Of a stretch of DNA of 64,000 nt, positions 9,575 through 21,235 are shown piece by piece. The stretch is from contig NC_080584.1 in the NCBI RefSeq assembly GCF_029962835.1, positions 78,334,862 to 78,398,861 on the forward strand, given 5' to 3'. Below the pieces are notes generated by a model that did no database searches, was not told the origin of the DNA, and was given only the letters and a program-made list of their open reading frames with translations. The position numbers and the translations under genes were made by a program. Source of the stretch: Magnolia sinica. Taxonomy: Eukaryota; Streptophyta; Magnoliopsida; Magnoliales; Magnoliaceae. Each line of letters starts with the position of its first letter. Position 1 is the first letter of the stretch.

Positions 9575-12154
9575 AATCGTTGGGGCACAGATCTGAATCT
9601 AAGGGATTAGTAATAATGAGAAGTACTAGGTATAAGATTGAGAAGTACTCAAGGAAAAATAGTTTTGAGTTATGGAAGATCAAGATGATGAGTTCCTTAA
9701 TTAAGCAAGGCGAAGATGGTGCTCTTGAGGAGCGGAAGTCTACTATGACTGATGATGATTGGAATACTCTTGATAAGAAGGCTTTATCATTGATCTGTTT
9801 ATGTCTCACGGATGGGGTTCTCTACAACATCATGAGGGAGAAAACTGCGGCTAAGTTATAGGCGAAGTTAGAGGACGTTTATGCGAAAAAATCATCTGAA
9901 AATCACCTACACTTGAAGCGGTAGTGGTATAACTTAAAGATGGCAGAGGATGGAGATCTGGAGGCTCACATCAACAACTTTAATAAATTGGTTTACAAAT
10001 TGCTGGATATGGAGAAAGTGATAAAAGATGAAGAACATGCATGTATGTTGCTGAATTCTCTTCCGGCGTCTTATGAGTCATTTAAGGATACAATGTGCTC
10101 CACGAATAAAACTCTAAGTGTCGACACTGTTATCTCAGCCCTTTAAGGGAATGCCATGAGAAAGCTCAATACTGACATGGGGATATCTTCTGATGCACTA
10201 TTTACAGGAGGTAGGAATTCTGAACAAGGTACAGATTTTTCAAGTTGTAAATCCAAATCCAAGGGTAAGGGCAAAGGAAAGGTAAAGTGCTGAAATTGTG
10301 GGAAAGAAGAACATGTAAAGAAGGATTGTGAAAATTTTAAATCTAAGAGAGAAGATTCTGAGGCTTCATACAGGGAGGCTAATGTTGCCACGTCAGATGG
10401 ATCGAGTGAATGTGATGGTAATGTTTTGTCTGTGTTTACTATCAGGCGGTCATACGATGGTCGTAAGGAAAAGTGGATGCTAGACACAGGAGTGTCTTTT
10501 CACATAACTCCTCATCGAAGTTGGTTCACCAGCTACAGGGAGTGCGATGGTGGACATGTATTTATAGGCAATGACATTACCTGTAATGTTGTGGCTATTG
10601 GTTCGGTGCACATCAGGATGTTTGATGGGGTGGAGCGTATCTTGACTGATGTCAGGCACGTTCCTGATTTGAAGAAAAATCTGATTTCTCTTGGTGTACT
10701 TGAGGCAAAAGGATGCAAGTACACAGGTATTAATGGTGCTCTTAAGGTATCTAAGGGAGCACGGGTAATCATGAAAGCGCAACGACTCGGTAACTTATAC
10801 AGGTTGATCAGGAGCACTTCAAAAGGTGGAGCTGTAATAGATGTAGCGGATTCCACCTCTACACGTGTGTGGCATGTTAGGCATAGCCACATGAGCGGGT
10901 AGGGCACGAAGGCTGAGATGTGCAGACAGGGATACAGAGCAGGTGAAGCAGCCACCTGTGAGAAGAATCATACGGCATGATCGCAGGATATCGGCGAGGT
11001 ACATGGATGACTCCAATATCGTAAGGGATTCATCTTCTATTCAGATGGCTCTAGATGAGCCTGGTGCTGAGAAGTGAAGAGTGACTATGGGCAATGTGAT
11101 GGATTTGTTGTACCAGACCGACATATGGGAGCGGGTGGAGCTTCCAATGAGCCGGAGAGTAGTTAGATGCAGGTGGATCTTCAGGAGGATACAACATAGA
11201 TACAGGGCGAGGTTGGTAGCGAAGGGTTATGCTTAGAGAGAAGAGATCGGTTTCTCAGAGATATTCGCGCCGACAGTATAGCAGGTGTCTATTAGATCCG
11301 TGATTGGCGCTGGTTGGCCAATGTGATCTTGAGTTAGAAGGATAAATGTGGAGTCTACACTTCTGTAAGGGAAAATGAAGAGCAGATCTACATGAAGTAG
11401 CCAGAGCGGTTCGAAGTTAAAAAGGCTGAGAAAAGACTTTGCAGGAGGTCGTGGTTTAACCTGTCGCCTAGGCAGTAGTTTGATTCCTTCATGGTAAGTT
11501 AAGAATTAATGACATGTAGATCGCCAATTATGACATGTTTGAAATCAATGTACTGAAGACTCGGTTAAGTGGGACATTCAGGATGAAGGATCGGGGGCTG
11601 CAAAAATGGTTCGCGGCGTTGAGACTGAAAGATGAGTAGGCTTTGGTAGTCACAGGAGGAATACCTTATGTGTAGGTATTAATCAAGGATATGATGGGCC
11701 AGGTAAAGCCAGAGAGCGTTCCCTACGCGTTTCTCCTCAAGTTTTCCTCAGGACATGTCCTAAAACAAATGAGGAAAAGCAGGATATCTCATGAGCCTTA
11801 TTCGAATGCGGTTGGCAGTGTATGTCATTGTTTGGATTAGACTGGTTATTTCACAGGCTATCAGTGTTGTGAGCAAGTACCCCGGCAAGCAATATTAGGT
11901 AGCGGTGAGATGGTAAGAAGACTACGTCTTTCCTTTTGAGAAGACAAGAGCAAAGGTGGTTGAGCACGTGGATTTTGATCCGGCAGACATGCTCACCTAG
12001 ATCGTTCCTGCAGAGAAGTTCAAGTTATGTGTAACTTCTCTAGGCTTAACGATGGCGGAAAAGAAGGACAGAGTGTGCATAAGAAGCTATGATACGGAGA
12101 TAAGAGAAGAGGGCAGTAAGATACACAATTGAAGATTGAAGACTTGGTGGAGAT

Positions 12155-12649
12155 TATTGTCGGACTTTTTTAAAGTCTTTAATGCTTGGGTCGCTCGACT
12201 GGTCGAGGGTCCGCTTGACTGGTAGAGGCCTGCTCGACTCAAAGTCCAGCGAGCTCCTTATTTAGGTGTCCGGGGCACTCGACCGGTCGAGGATCCTCGG
12301 CTCGACCAGTCAAAGTTACACAGATTCGAGTCCGAATCTTGTGCGGACTGCGGCAATCTAAGGTGGTTTCGTAAGGGTACGAAAGAGAAGTTTCCTAAAC
12401 TATAATAGGGGTCCCTAGGGCTATTTTAAGTGATTCTAAGGCTTTCTAAAGGTATTCTAAAAGGTTCTAGGGTTATTAAAGGGTGTAAAAAGGGTGAGAT
12501 TCGAGGTTGTTCAAATCAGGTAAGTCCTCTCTCTTTGTAATTGATGCTTTCATAGTAGAATTCTGTCGCTTTGTGTCGTGGTTTTTTCCTGCAAGAGTTT
12601 TCCACGTTAAATCTAAATCTGTACGATTCCGCAGGCCAAAATCCCAACA
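12155..12649 (+). repeat. 3' LTR of nested Copia element (495 bp)
   Basis: Matches 8996-9560 and ends in CCCAACA. It is followed at once by the second gatcc of the target duplication. It retains part of the CTCGACYGGTCGAG palindrome cluster (about 12193-12310). Confidence 0.85.
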
Positions 12650-13189
12650 GATCCGACCCGATTCTACCCGATCTAATTCGATCCGAATAGAATCGACAAC
12701 CTGAATCGGATAGGTTCGAGTAGGATCAGGCAAATCCAACCACTAATCAGATCGGGTTTGGGTCAATAGCAAATCGGACCGGACTGATCCGAAATTCGAT
12801 CCGATCTGGGCCCTACATTCTTGTAAATTTTATTTTATATATGTATCAACACTGATGAACATATGAGAGATTAGTATTGGGTATTAGAAAGGGAATGAGA
12901 TTTTTGTAATTTTTTAAAAATAAGTTTTCCACAACTCATTACAAGTGCGCCGATAAGCTCGGTGTTCCAGTGTGGTGGAAGCATCTTCGTCTCTCCCGGG
13001 ATTCCTTGCAGCAGTCGGAAATCACTACACCTCTGTTTGGATGGTTGAGATTTGCATTGTGGTTTCTATTGCAGGAGTTGTGGCACCATTCTCCAATAAC
13101 TCCGTGTTCATCGTCTACAGTTGATTAGAGCATGGTGGGACTCCTCCTGTCTCTCTAAAGTCCGTTGTGGGCAGACTTTTGCCATGAGA

Positions 13190-13194
<5 letters not shown>

Positions 13195-13224
<30 letters not shown>
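13195..13224. repeat. (GA)n microsatellite
   Basis: About 15 uninterrupted GA dinucleotides inside the hAT element. Confidence 0.95.
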
Positions 13225-13226
<2 letters not shown>

Positions 13227-14066
13227 GCAGGTTGCTTGATATGAAAGGCAAATGAGACCTAATGAGAAATATATAAATCTAATAAAAAATTAAAAAACTT
13301 CTTCTAAGTAAACTATGTAGGGCCCGCCTTGAATTTTTTTGGTTTATCCACACCGTCCATTAGTTTTTCCAGATCATTTTAGGGGTTGATACTAAATTTT
13401 AAGTATATCCAATGATCAAGTAGATCGCACCATAGGAAACAGTGGGAATAATGATTTCCACACCATTGAAAAAATGGATCGATCCGAACTTTGCCCAATT
13501 CGATCCGACTCGGTTTCTCTGACCGAGTCGAACTCGGATCGGTTCAGGCCAGCAGGGGTTCGGATCGGTTCGAGTCAGATGACCTGGACTCGATCCCGGA
13601 TCGGATCGAGTTCGGGTCAGGCCCTGCAGATTTCGGACCGGATCGAGTTGGACCCAATCCGATCTGACTTGGTCCAATGCCCAGCTTTAGTGGACCCCAC
13701 CACAGAAAATAGTGGGGAGAGTGATTGCCACCGTTGAAACCACCATAATGTTTATTTGAAATCTAACCTATTCAAAAGTTTAAAAAAGACATGAAAGAAG
13801 GGAAAACGCAAATATTAGCTTGTCCGGAAACTTTTGTGGCCTTTAGAAGTTTTTAATGGTGACATCACTGTCCCACTATTTTCTGATTGGAGCTTTGGAT
13901 TTAACTCATTCTTTGGATATCTTCCTAAAATGATCTCTCCTATTGGATGAAAGGCGTGGAAACAAAACATACATCTTGGTAGGCCCACGGAACTTGGTAA
14001 GGTCACCTCAGTACCAAGTCTCGCTGCTCAACCTGTCGGTAGCTAATCCGCGCCCGAGCTACCTTC

Positions 14067-14629
14067 GCACGCGGATTACAAACTGATAAGGTCAGTAGCT
14101 AATTTGGCAATGAAGTGATGTTACAGAGCTCTGCGGACCCCACCATGATGCATTTGTTGTATCCATACCGTCCATTCATTTGGAGATATAGTTTTATGGC
14201 GTGAGAAAAACAATGAGATAGATCTAAAGTTCAAGCGGACCCCACCATAGAAAACAATGTGGATAGTGACATCCACCGTTCAAAACTTCTTAGGGGCCCC
14301 AGAAGTTTCCGATCAAGCTTAAAAATTTTTTCACTTCATCTATCTCTATTTTAACTTATGAATAGGCTGGATCTAAAAAAATAAATCATGGTGGGTCCTA
14401 TAAATGTTTCAACGGTGGGTGTGATTGATCCCATGGTTTTTTTGTGGTGGGTCTACTTGAACTTTAGATTTATCTCATTTTTTTTTTTTAAAAAAAAAAT
14501 GCTATAAAACGATCTCTAAAAATGAATGAATGGTATGGATACAACATATGCATCATGGTGGGTCCATAGAGCTTGGTGACATCACTTCGTTACCGATTTG
14601 GCTACTGACCTTGTCAGTATCTTACCTTG
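14067..14629. mobile_element. MULE-type foldback MITE, block A copy
   Basis: The left arm (gcggattacaaactgataaggtcag) is inverted on the right (ctgaccttgtcagtatctta). Between them lies the usual palindromic interior. The right terminus is eroded here; the block B copy (27604-28166) keeps the atccgcgtcc end. It abuts the preceding MITE almost without a gap. Confidence 0.7.
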
Positions 14630-15079
14630 GGGTGATAATGACGTACACTGTTGAAACCTTCCTCGGGTATGAGTAGTGTTTACTCGTAATCCAACTGAGT
14701 TGGAGGGAAATCACATATATCAGCTTGATCTAAAAAGTCAGTGGCAACAAAAAGTTTCTAAGGTAGCCAATCAATTAATCTCCAATATTTCTTATGGTGT
14801 AGTCCATTTGAGCTTTGGATATGCTCTAATTTTGAGCTTATCATCGCTTCATTTTTAAGCTAGTAATCTAAAATGAACTGGACATAAATCACAGCGTGCC
14901 GACATCCAGTAGCTGTTGCGGTACTCAGGATGGAATCTGGTCCACTGAAGACAAGACTAGACTCCTGTGATAGTACCGCACCACTTACAAAATTCTGACG
15001 ACTTTTCAAATGTTTGCATGGATTAATTGCACATGAACCATGGCCTTTCAAATTCCATGACTTCTGATTAGACCCTAGA
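14630..15079. other. Repeat remnants, no gene
   Basis: Pieces of the MITE family ('cactgttgaaaccttcctcggg', 'agctttggatatgctc') and AT-rich sequence, all shared with block B (28185-28570). No reading frame of note. Confidence 0.5.
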
Positions 15080-15315
15080 TTGAATCAGATAACCTCCATG
15101 ACAAGCACATTAGCAGAGCTAGCTATCTATGATTTGGACATGGCAAAGACATCAAAGTGGTTGTTTTTATCTTTGAGAAATGTTGGCATCTCCCTACGAC
15201 CACTTCAGCCTAGCTCATTGAATATTTTAGGACAACCCCAAAGATCTGCATGGCCGATTTCGATGATGAAATTGACTGAACCCAAACTATCGCAATTGCA
15301 TATCTTTTGCATTTG
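15080..15315 (+). pseudogene. Unrecognised short coding fragment, block A copy
   Basis: The translation MAKTSKWLFLSLRNVGISLR continues as PLQPSSLNILGQPQRSAWP. It resembles a 50-residue frame at 40457-40609 (minus), which reads AKRSKYVPLRFRNFGISLQ then PLQASSLKFKR; the block B copy (28600-28815) is also related. Conservation at amino-acid level across an inverted, dispersed copy suggests a real exon origin. I do not recognise the protein. The Lys/Arg/Ser-rich, acid-poor composition would fit an organelle transit peptide. The solo-LTR-like element cuts the frame at its right end. Confidence 0.4.
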
Positions 15316-17569
15316 TGTTCACTCCCCAAGTATAGGGTTGTGATGTAGTAATAAACTCGGTGAGACCGAGGTCGAATCCCAAGGGACTGATACTTGTACG
15401 TTTCCTGAAATTAGGTAGAAATAGAACTAGCCTAAGATGAAATCTAAATCCAATATAAAATGATGAATAATGGTGAGAGATTAATTTAAAACTTAAGAGA
15501 AATTGGAGATAAGAAACTAGGGATTCAAAGGATCCACTTGTAAAGATCAGGGAGATCTTATGCCTGCTTCAAAAATCATGAAAATTAAACTGAACTTCCT
15601 CTGATATAATTTTAAGGAGATGAAAGGTATATGAATTAGAGTGGATTCCATCACCAAACCATGCCCAGGAGACAAAGTCAACAACAGAATTAAACTAATT
15701 ACCAACCAATCAGATGATTATGAAGGTTAGGAATGGTATCGACATCGAACCATGCCCAGGAGACGATGGTGAACAACAGGGCTTCCTGACGTCATAATAA
15801 AAATAAGGAAAAAGAAATACTCAAAGCCATTGCAAACCCATTGTAATTTCAGTCACAACAGGCCATTAAAAACTGAAAATATTCCCATAATAAAATTAAA
15901 TCAAAAATCCATTCAATCTAAACAAAAGGCACAAGCAAATAGTTCTCCCATCACGCTACAAGCTTCACCTCTTAGCCCTAGCTAAGAGGTTTAGCCCAGC
16001 ATAATTTTGATTAACTAAATCTCAAAAGAAAAGAAAAGGAAAAAAACAAAAACAAAAAAAACAAACTCTGTCCTGTGCTTCACGCCCAAGCTCCCAGATC
16101 TCCCTAACTCTCTCTTTTCTTCTCCTTTTAATAAGTGTTGCAATCCGTCGCTGGAGTCGGTAGAGAGTCTATGCGTAAAGCAGTCGGTGGAATGCACAGC
16201 AACTGACTTTGAAGCGCATCACAAATATTCCTTGTGTAATTCTATTTACGCAGCCCAAAAACTATACCAAAACAGCACCATTTTCCTTGATATCCTTCCA
16301 AAAACACAACGTTCGGGGGGGAGTTTTTGGATGAGATACACATTGGACGGTTTGGATTATTAATCCAACCATGATCGGGATCACGAAACTGGCCCACAGC
16401 GGCCGTTTTTCACGGACGTAGGCTCTGTACGCGAGCCGACGCTGAACTCTCAGTGGGGCCCACTTAAGATGACTTTTGGAAAATCCACTCCATCCACCAG
16501 ATTCCTCTCAGAATTTCGGTTGAGAATGGTCCGTTTGGACTTGCATTCACATGGCTCATGGGATATTTTACGCCACCGTCCAACCTGCGTTTGAACAGCC
16601 GAGAACCCATACTTGCTCCCTTTTGAAATTCCGTCACCTAGTTCTTGGTGAAGATAAACCATGTTAGTCACATGGACGGTCTGGATCAGTGATCAGACTG
16701 ATGGACAGGGCCCACTGTAAAAACCCAGTGGATAGCACGTCCGTCACTGGACGTTTCGCATGGCTCTATTTGGAAAGTTTGCAAAAAATAGGTGGAGCCC
16801 ACTTCTGATGGTATTTTCAAAGATCTACTCTGCTCATCATTTTCTTAATAAAGTATAAGCCTATGGGTCAAAGTATGAAGTAGATCCAAACTCTAGGTGG
16901 GCCACACAATCAACCTGTGATGAGTTGATACCGAACGTTGAAGCAAACCTCTAGCTTATGTGCATGCATGCATATGGATTTCGTTATATTTACAGAATTG
17001 CCACTCTGCCTTCTAGAAACATCCGTCGTTCGTTCCTCCCTACTGCACCATCCAAAAGAAGTGAAATTTGGCAAATATCCACCGTTTTTCGTGCTCTTTT
17101 CATCAGTTCAGTTTGGGTCCAGATTTTCCAAGGATGTCCAAGATGCTTTCTTAATGGTTATTGTCCTCTGATCTCTCTGTTGGGCCACTTCCACGAGGAT
17201 CTAATGGCTGAAATTTGACGTGTACGGTTAATTTATAATCCTCAGGCCATATATGAAGTTTCGAGCCGAGTGGATGGTGGAAACCCTGTGATCTTGCATT
17301 CTGACTAACTTTCAAGCCACTTAAGCATCAGTTTCTCAATTTTCTTAGATCTCTGGCATGTATATCCATCGATCTCGGTCCCCTGGAGTCCATTCCTTGC
17401 TCTGGTGACTTCGGAGCATTAAATCCATGCTTTTAATACTTTTTTTTCAATCAAAGCTCCTTATTACATCCTGCAACAAAAACACGATTAAATTATAATA
17501 TTAGGCATTATCGTGTACGTAAAATCAGGCAGTAATCGGGGTCTGATATGCAATATTCGACCCTTAACA
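15316..17569. repeat. Solo-LTR-like element, 2254 bp
   Basis: Starts TGTTCACTCCCC and ends CCCTTAACA, flanked by atttg (15311-15315) and atctg (17570-17574). Block B shows the empty site at about 28815-28820 (gcatcta ccaagg). A second copy is at 58663-61041. TG...CA ends, a 5-bp duplication and no internal pair of repeats indicate a solo LTR of a long-LTR Gypsy-type element, or a short non-autonomous relative. No coding sequence is seen. A conserved box, gaccgaggtcgaatcccaag, lies near 15365. Confidence 0.8.
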
Positions 17570-17640
17570 ATCTGCCAAGGTGATATGTAGAGCCTAGCAC
17601 CTGTAGTTAGCTGGGCTGATCTTATTTGGAGCAAAGGGCT

Positions 17641-18302
17641 TGTTGATGCAAAAATCTGGTTCACCCTCGCCGAGCTCCGAGCACTCGCGCCGAGCCCTGT
17701 AAGCTTGCACAGGAGAAGGACAAAGGAGACCCTGGCTAGAGCAGGAGACCCTCTGATGTCAAAGTCAGGCTAAGAATCTGGGTCTAAGTAATGTGGGTAG
17801 GTTTCGGGTGAGAGATTTTACGTACCTGTTTATGCAAATGAGTCCCCTATTTATACCTTTTGGATAGACTGACCATGCCCGTCATTCTCGGCACAACTTA
17901 TGCCATTTAGTGGGAACGACGTATGCGCTGAAATTGTTAATTACCCTGAGATCATGCGCCGGATATTGCTCCAAACGTACGTTACTAGAGCTAAGCCTCG
18001 AGCGTGATTGTAGGGCATATCTCTGTCCGATCCGACCTTGTAATCTGAGTCCTTTCTATGACAGTTTGGTCGTGTTGTCGATGAGCACTTGGTCGGAGTC
18101 AACGGACGAGGTGTGTAATAACATCTTCCGGCTTTCAGGCTAATATGAAAGCTCTACAAAAGAACTTGGACAACATAGTATAGCTTGCTCTGGGCCACGG
18201 GTCGACTTAACTTGCTCGCCCATCCCTTTTCCCTGATGCAATCGCCTAACTGGCCGAGCCGGGCTTATCTCAATAGGAGTCGGCTCAAATTCTCCGATAA
18301 CA
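17641..18302 (-). repeat. Tat-type LTR (662 bp)
   Basis: TGTTGATGC...CCGATAACA, matching 28878-29540 and 34094-34740. Read on the minus strand it has a TATAAATAG box (about 17860-17870). Confidence 0.8.
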
Positions 18303-18723
18303 AAAGCCCCCTACTCTCTGAGTTCGAGTTCGGACTCGGGGAGTAAATGCATCGAGAGATGGTCCGCTGCGTCCTCCATGATGATGAGTCAGCAAAATCA
18401 AGGCATATAATCGTAATCATGGTTCTTCGTTACTGAGGCACCGTACTACGGCGGCAAATTTTTGATTATGAACCTATGGTTGGCGATTATGTGGCGACGG
18501 TTAAGGATTCGAATCATTGGAACGAATGGGGTGCTGCCGCATGGACTTCAGAAGGTGAAAAGACGTCTGCTCATTGATTGTCATTAAATGCAAGCAGCGC
18601 ATGGCTCGGTGGATGTGAGCCTGAACCAATGGTATACTGCCACGTACCCCATAGGGTTCGTCTCTATGACATTCCAGCTTTGGATACAACTATTCGTCAT
18701 GATTACATATGGCCAATTGAGGT

Positions 18724-18730
18724 TATAAAA
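18724..18730 (+). promoter_or_regulatory. TATA box of the antisense accessory frame (block A)
   Basis: TATAAAA, 157 bases upstream of the accessory-frame ATG at 18881. The same 157-base spacing is found in block B (29962 to 30119). The third Tat copy has 185 bases (62067 to 62252). Confidence 0.6.
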
Positions 18731-19640
18731 GCGGGTATTCCCCTCATTTGAATTCTCTCCTCTACTTATCCTGGAAGATGCTTGCTGTTAGCAAATCCCT
18801 AGAGCATGCGATTTTCGATGAGTCTTTTCTCTTTTCAGTCCCCTTTTTCTTTCGTCTTGTCTTTTCCCATTCAGTCTACGATGTCGAATGGATCGAGCGA
18901 AGCTTGAGAAGTATGCATTTTAGGGTGATTCAGAGGCAAAGAGTGCAGACTCTAGGTGCGAGGCTTCGGAAGGCCCACTAGAAGCGATACCCCTCTGACC
19001 TAGTGCCAGAAAAGGTAAGGGCGCTAAAGCCAGTGCTCGCTTTAAAGGCACAAAAAGGATACCTCGAGATCCGATGGGATGGGCGGTCGCTGGGCCATCA
19101 AGTGGGCGACCTGCCGAGCTCATCCTCGGGGGCTCGATCTTGGTAGAATCCTAGATGGTCGAGATCTGAGCAGATTATCAGATTTTGAGCTCGGTGCATA
19201 TCCGTGCTCCGGGCCCTTTTGATGCTCCAGGGGATCCAGATGAAGGTGAGGTAGCAATCTTCATATGCGCCCTCCAATGCGGGCTCAATTTCCCATTCAT
19301 CCCTTTATGCGCGCCATGACCGCATACTTAAAGTTGGCTCTGGGTCAGCTCGTTCCAAATGTTTGGAGGATGCTGGTAGTCACCTACCTGATTTGGCATT
19401 GGCTCAAGAACTAAGATCTGACACCTGATGAGTTCATGGCCATCTATTAGGCTAAGCACGACCGCTGCGAGTCGTGTTGGTATTATTTCTCGACGAGGAC
19501 ATAAAAAGGTCCTGGCCTCATCATTATGCTTCCTTCTTCCAACAAATATTGGAAGAATAAGTGGTTTTGGGCATCGGGAGAGTAGGAGGCGCTTACCTGT
19601 AGGTCAGAGTGCCCACCAAATTCTCTACTCCAGGTTTGAT

Positions 19641-20014
19641 TTCTTCTGAGAAAAGCCTTCAAGATTTCATGTTTATCGATGCATCCACGTCTTCTCAGAA
19701 AAAGAACGAAGGTAGCCTTGAGTAGGATGTAAGATGGAAGATGTAATGTGATAGTAGGATGAAGATTTTATGGAAATTTAATGAAGAAATAGGTGAAAAA
19801 AAAAAAGAAGAAAGAATAGGGATGATACAGATGAGTTCAGCCATGTATATGAGTTTAAGGGAGAGAATGGAGTGAAATTGATAAAGCAAGTACATTTTGG
19901 TCCCATGAAAAGTCACCCGTACAGCAGGGAACTAGTTTGGGAAACCAAGTTTTGAGTTACACAGTAAGGTGCGTGGGTCAAAAATCGGGTGTGCAGTGGG
20001 AAAAATCTCAAATT
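19641..20014. other. Intergenic, no gene seen
   Basis: Begins at the break in block A homology. AT-rich, with no recognisable repeat. The minus-strand frame of the BAHD fragment runs on into it, but the translation no longer resembles the family. Confidence 0.5.
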
Positions 20015-20269
20015 CAATCTACCCGCCATAAAATAGTATGGTACATGCACGACTACAGAAACTGATGCCTTCACCCTCTCCACAATATCTGATTCTGGCA
20101 CACTTGCCAGAGCCTCAAAGAAGAAAACAGTCTCAACAGGAAAAGCTACTGTTTGGTTTATGTTTGAAAGGAAAACTGTTTCCATTGGAATTGGATACTT
20201 TGGAGAAATGAGTGTAACAGATTCTTCCATTACTATATCTTGATCTGTTATCATGAGACTTTGTTCCAT
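20015..20269 (-). pseudogene. BAHD acyltransferase, N-terminal fragment
   Basis: From an ATG at 20269 about 85 residues match the N-terminus of plant BAHD acyl-CoA-dependent acyltransferases: EESVTLISPKYPIP, VFLSNINQTVAFPVETVFFF, then DIVERVKASVSVVV and YYFMAGRL, equivalent to the family's 'LSnlDq', 'vrTvYfF' and 'yYPlAGRL' blocks. Omega-hydroxy-acid feruloyl transferases are the closest relatives I can recall. The similarity stops after GRL. The HxxxD and DFGWG catalytic motifs and about 80 % of the protein are absent from the neighbourhood, so this is a truncated, non-functional fragment. A first exon with distant further exons is conceivable but unlikely. Confidence 0.7.
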
Positions 20270-21035
20270 CGAAAATGTGGAATGGTTGGTTTCTCTTTGA
20301 TGGAGGGTCTTAATCTATCCAATGGATAGGATTTATATGGTGGGTGGGAGATTGATTGATGAAAAGGGAGTGGGAAAAGCATGGGTGAGATTTTTTCTGC
20401 TGTGGGTTTCTTACTTTATGAGGCCCACTTTGATCCGTCGCGCAGATGAACCAGCCGTGATTCATCCGAGCTCAATGGTACACGTGGTTGTACAGTTGGT
20501 GATTCTTGACTGTTCGAATCATGTACTGCTGATGATCCATGGTAGGATGAAAAACATGCTGGACTTGCAATCGTAGCTGTCGGTTTTTGTTGTTCAAATA
20601 AATGGTGGAAACTGAAAATCAATGACGGTCGAGATTTTAAAGGGAAAAGTATAGCTAGAGTGATACCAGGAGCCGTCCTAGTACTACGGCCCACCAATTG
20701 CACAGTCAAGATTTACCAGCCGTACAGCCACTGCAATGAACATTGATCAGTTAGTCGCCCAAACCAACTGCAGAGCTCCTATTACTTTGTTCTTTGGATG
20801 AGAAATTCCAGCCCATTCGCCCAACATGCATCCCATCAAGCGTTCATGACATTGGCATTTCTTTCTTACGAGATGGATGACAGGTCCAAACTGTCCAATA
20901 CCATAATTAGAAAACAACGTATCTCTTTATCTTTATCAAGCTTACGGAGGGAAAGGATTTAATGTGAAAAGTTTCCATCCCTGAGATCTGAACCGTTTGT
21001 CCACTGGGCTTCACCTCGCTAGGGTCACAGCTACA
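20270..21035. other. Intergenic, no gene seen
   Basis: Mixed-composition sequence. It could hold the former promoter of the BAHD fragment (20270-20400). No repeat family or coding signal was recognised. Confidence 0.4.
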
Positions 21036-21235
21036 ATTTTGTATGAGTCAACTAGCCGAGTTCGAGCAATATCGAACCAAGTCGAGTCGAGCTCGGGCCA
21101 GCTTGAACTCAATTTCAAGCTCTAAAAACCAGCTCGACTTGGATCGTACTCAGCTTCGAACCGAGCGAAATCAAGCTTTTTCGAGCCAAGTCGAGTGAGT
21201 TGACCAAGCTAGCTCGGTTCGTGCACACCCCTACT
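21036..21235. mobile_element. hAT-like MITE fragment rich in 'cgag' motifs
   Basis: Dense alternation of 'gagtcgagctcg' and 'gctcgaa' motifs ending in 'ttcgtgcacacccctac', the inverse of a TAGGGGTGTGCAC-type hAT end. The left terminus is not found, so it is probably truncated. Confidence 0.5.

Larger units (their letters stand above)
8996..12649 (+). mobile_element. Ty1/Copia retrotransposon, internally reduced and broken (3.65 kb)
   Basis: Two LTRs (8996-9560 and 12155-12649) and a perfect 5-bp target duplication, gatcc (8991-8995 and 12650-12654), define the element. A primer-binding site tggtatcaaagc (9563-9574) matches initiator-Met tRNA. Parts in order: gag (about 9560-10340, with a CCHC zinc-knuckle region near 10290-10330), protease and pre-integrase region (about 10470-10900), then only reduced traces of integrase and reverse transcriptase (about 10970-11960). 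It is a fossil with many breaks. The LTRs are only about 90 % alike by eye with two length differences, so the insertion is old, though younger than the hAT element it sits in. Confidence 0.9.
8960..13689. mobile_element. Non-autonomous hAT element (about 1.07 kb) split by a Copia element
   Basis: Imperfect inverted ends TAGAGTTGGGCA (8960) and TGCCCAGCTTTA (ending 13689). The flanking 8-bp duplication is gtggacct (8952-8959) and gtggaccc (13690-13697), 7 of 8. Block B lacks the insertion (near 27215). The element's own sequence is 8960-8995 plus 12655-13689. Both subterminal parts are packed with 'gatccga / tcggatc' motifs in either orientation, as in hAT subterminal repeats. There is no transposase frame. 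About 13320-13470 looks like a captured piece of the MULE-MITE family. Confidence 0.8.
8786..14056. mobile_element. MULE-type MITE split by nested hAT and Copia insertions
   Basis: The left end starts ggacgcggattagatactg (8786); the right end closes cggtagctaatccgcgcccg (14056). The flanking 9-bp duplication is agatacctt (8777-8785) and agctacctt (14057-14065). Subtracting the hAT insertion (4730 bp) and its 8-bp duplication leaves 533 bp, matching the 535-bp uninterrupted block B copy (27059-27593). No transposase is present. Confidence 0.85.
7160..19640 (+). repeat. Segmental duplication, block A (partner 24215-30900)
   Basis: Sequence from 'tttaaataaggattttcc' (about 7160) to 'ctctactccaggtttgatttctt' (about 19640) matches block B in the same order and orientation, at roughly 95-97 % by eye in the better parts. 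Block A is interrupted by a hAT plus Copia insertion (8960-13689) and a solo-LTR-like element (15316-17569), both absent from B. Without these it is about 5.48 kb, against about 5.58 kb for B without its private insertions. The right end falls inside the accessory frame of a Tat element. Confidence 0.9.
17641..19640 (-). mobile_element. Tat-type Gypsy element, truncated (block A)
   Basis: Contains the 3' LTR (17641-18302, minus-strand sense), the adjacent region and the start of the antisense accessory frame (ATG at 18881, plus strand). Homology to the fuller copy in block B stops at about 19640, inside an intron-like interval. No gag-pol remains. It is a fossil. Confidence 0.8.

Noticed and set aside
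8960-13689. hAT or Mutator transposase genes
   Set aside because: No reading frame with transposase motifs in any of the DNA elements. All appear non-autonomous.
13474-13737. Arg/Ser-rich frames around the gatccga-rich stretch
   Set aside because: Low-complexity subterminal repeats of the hAT element, open in several frames by composition.
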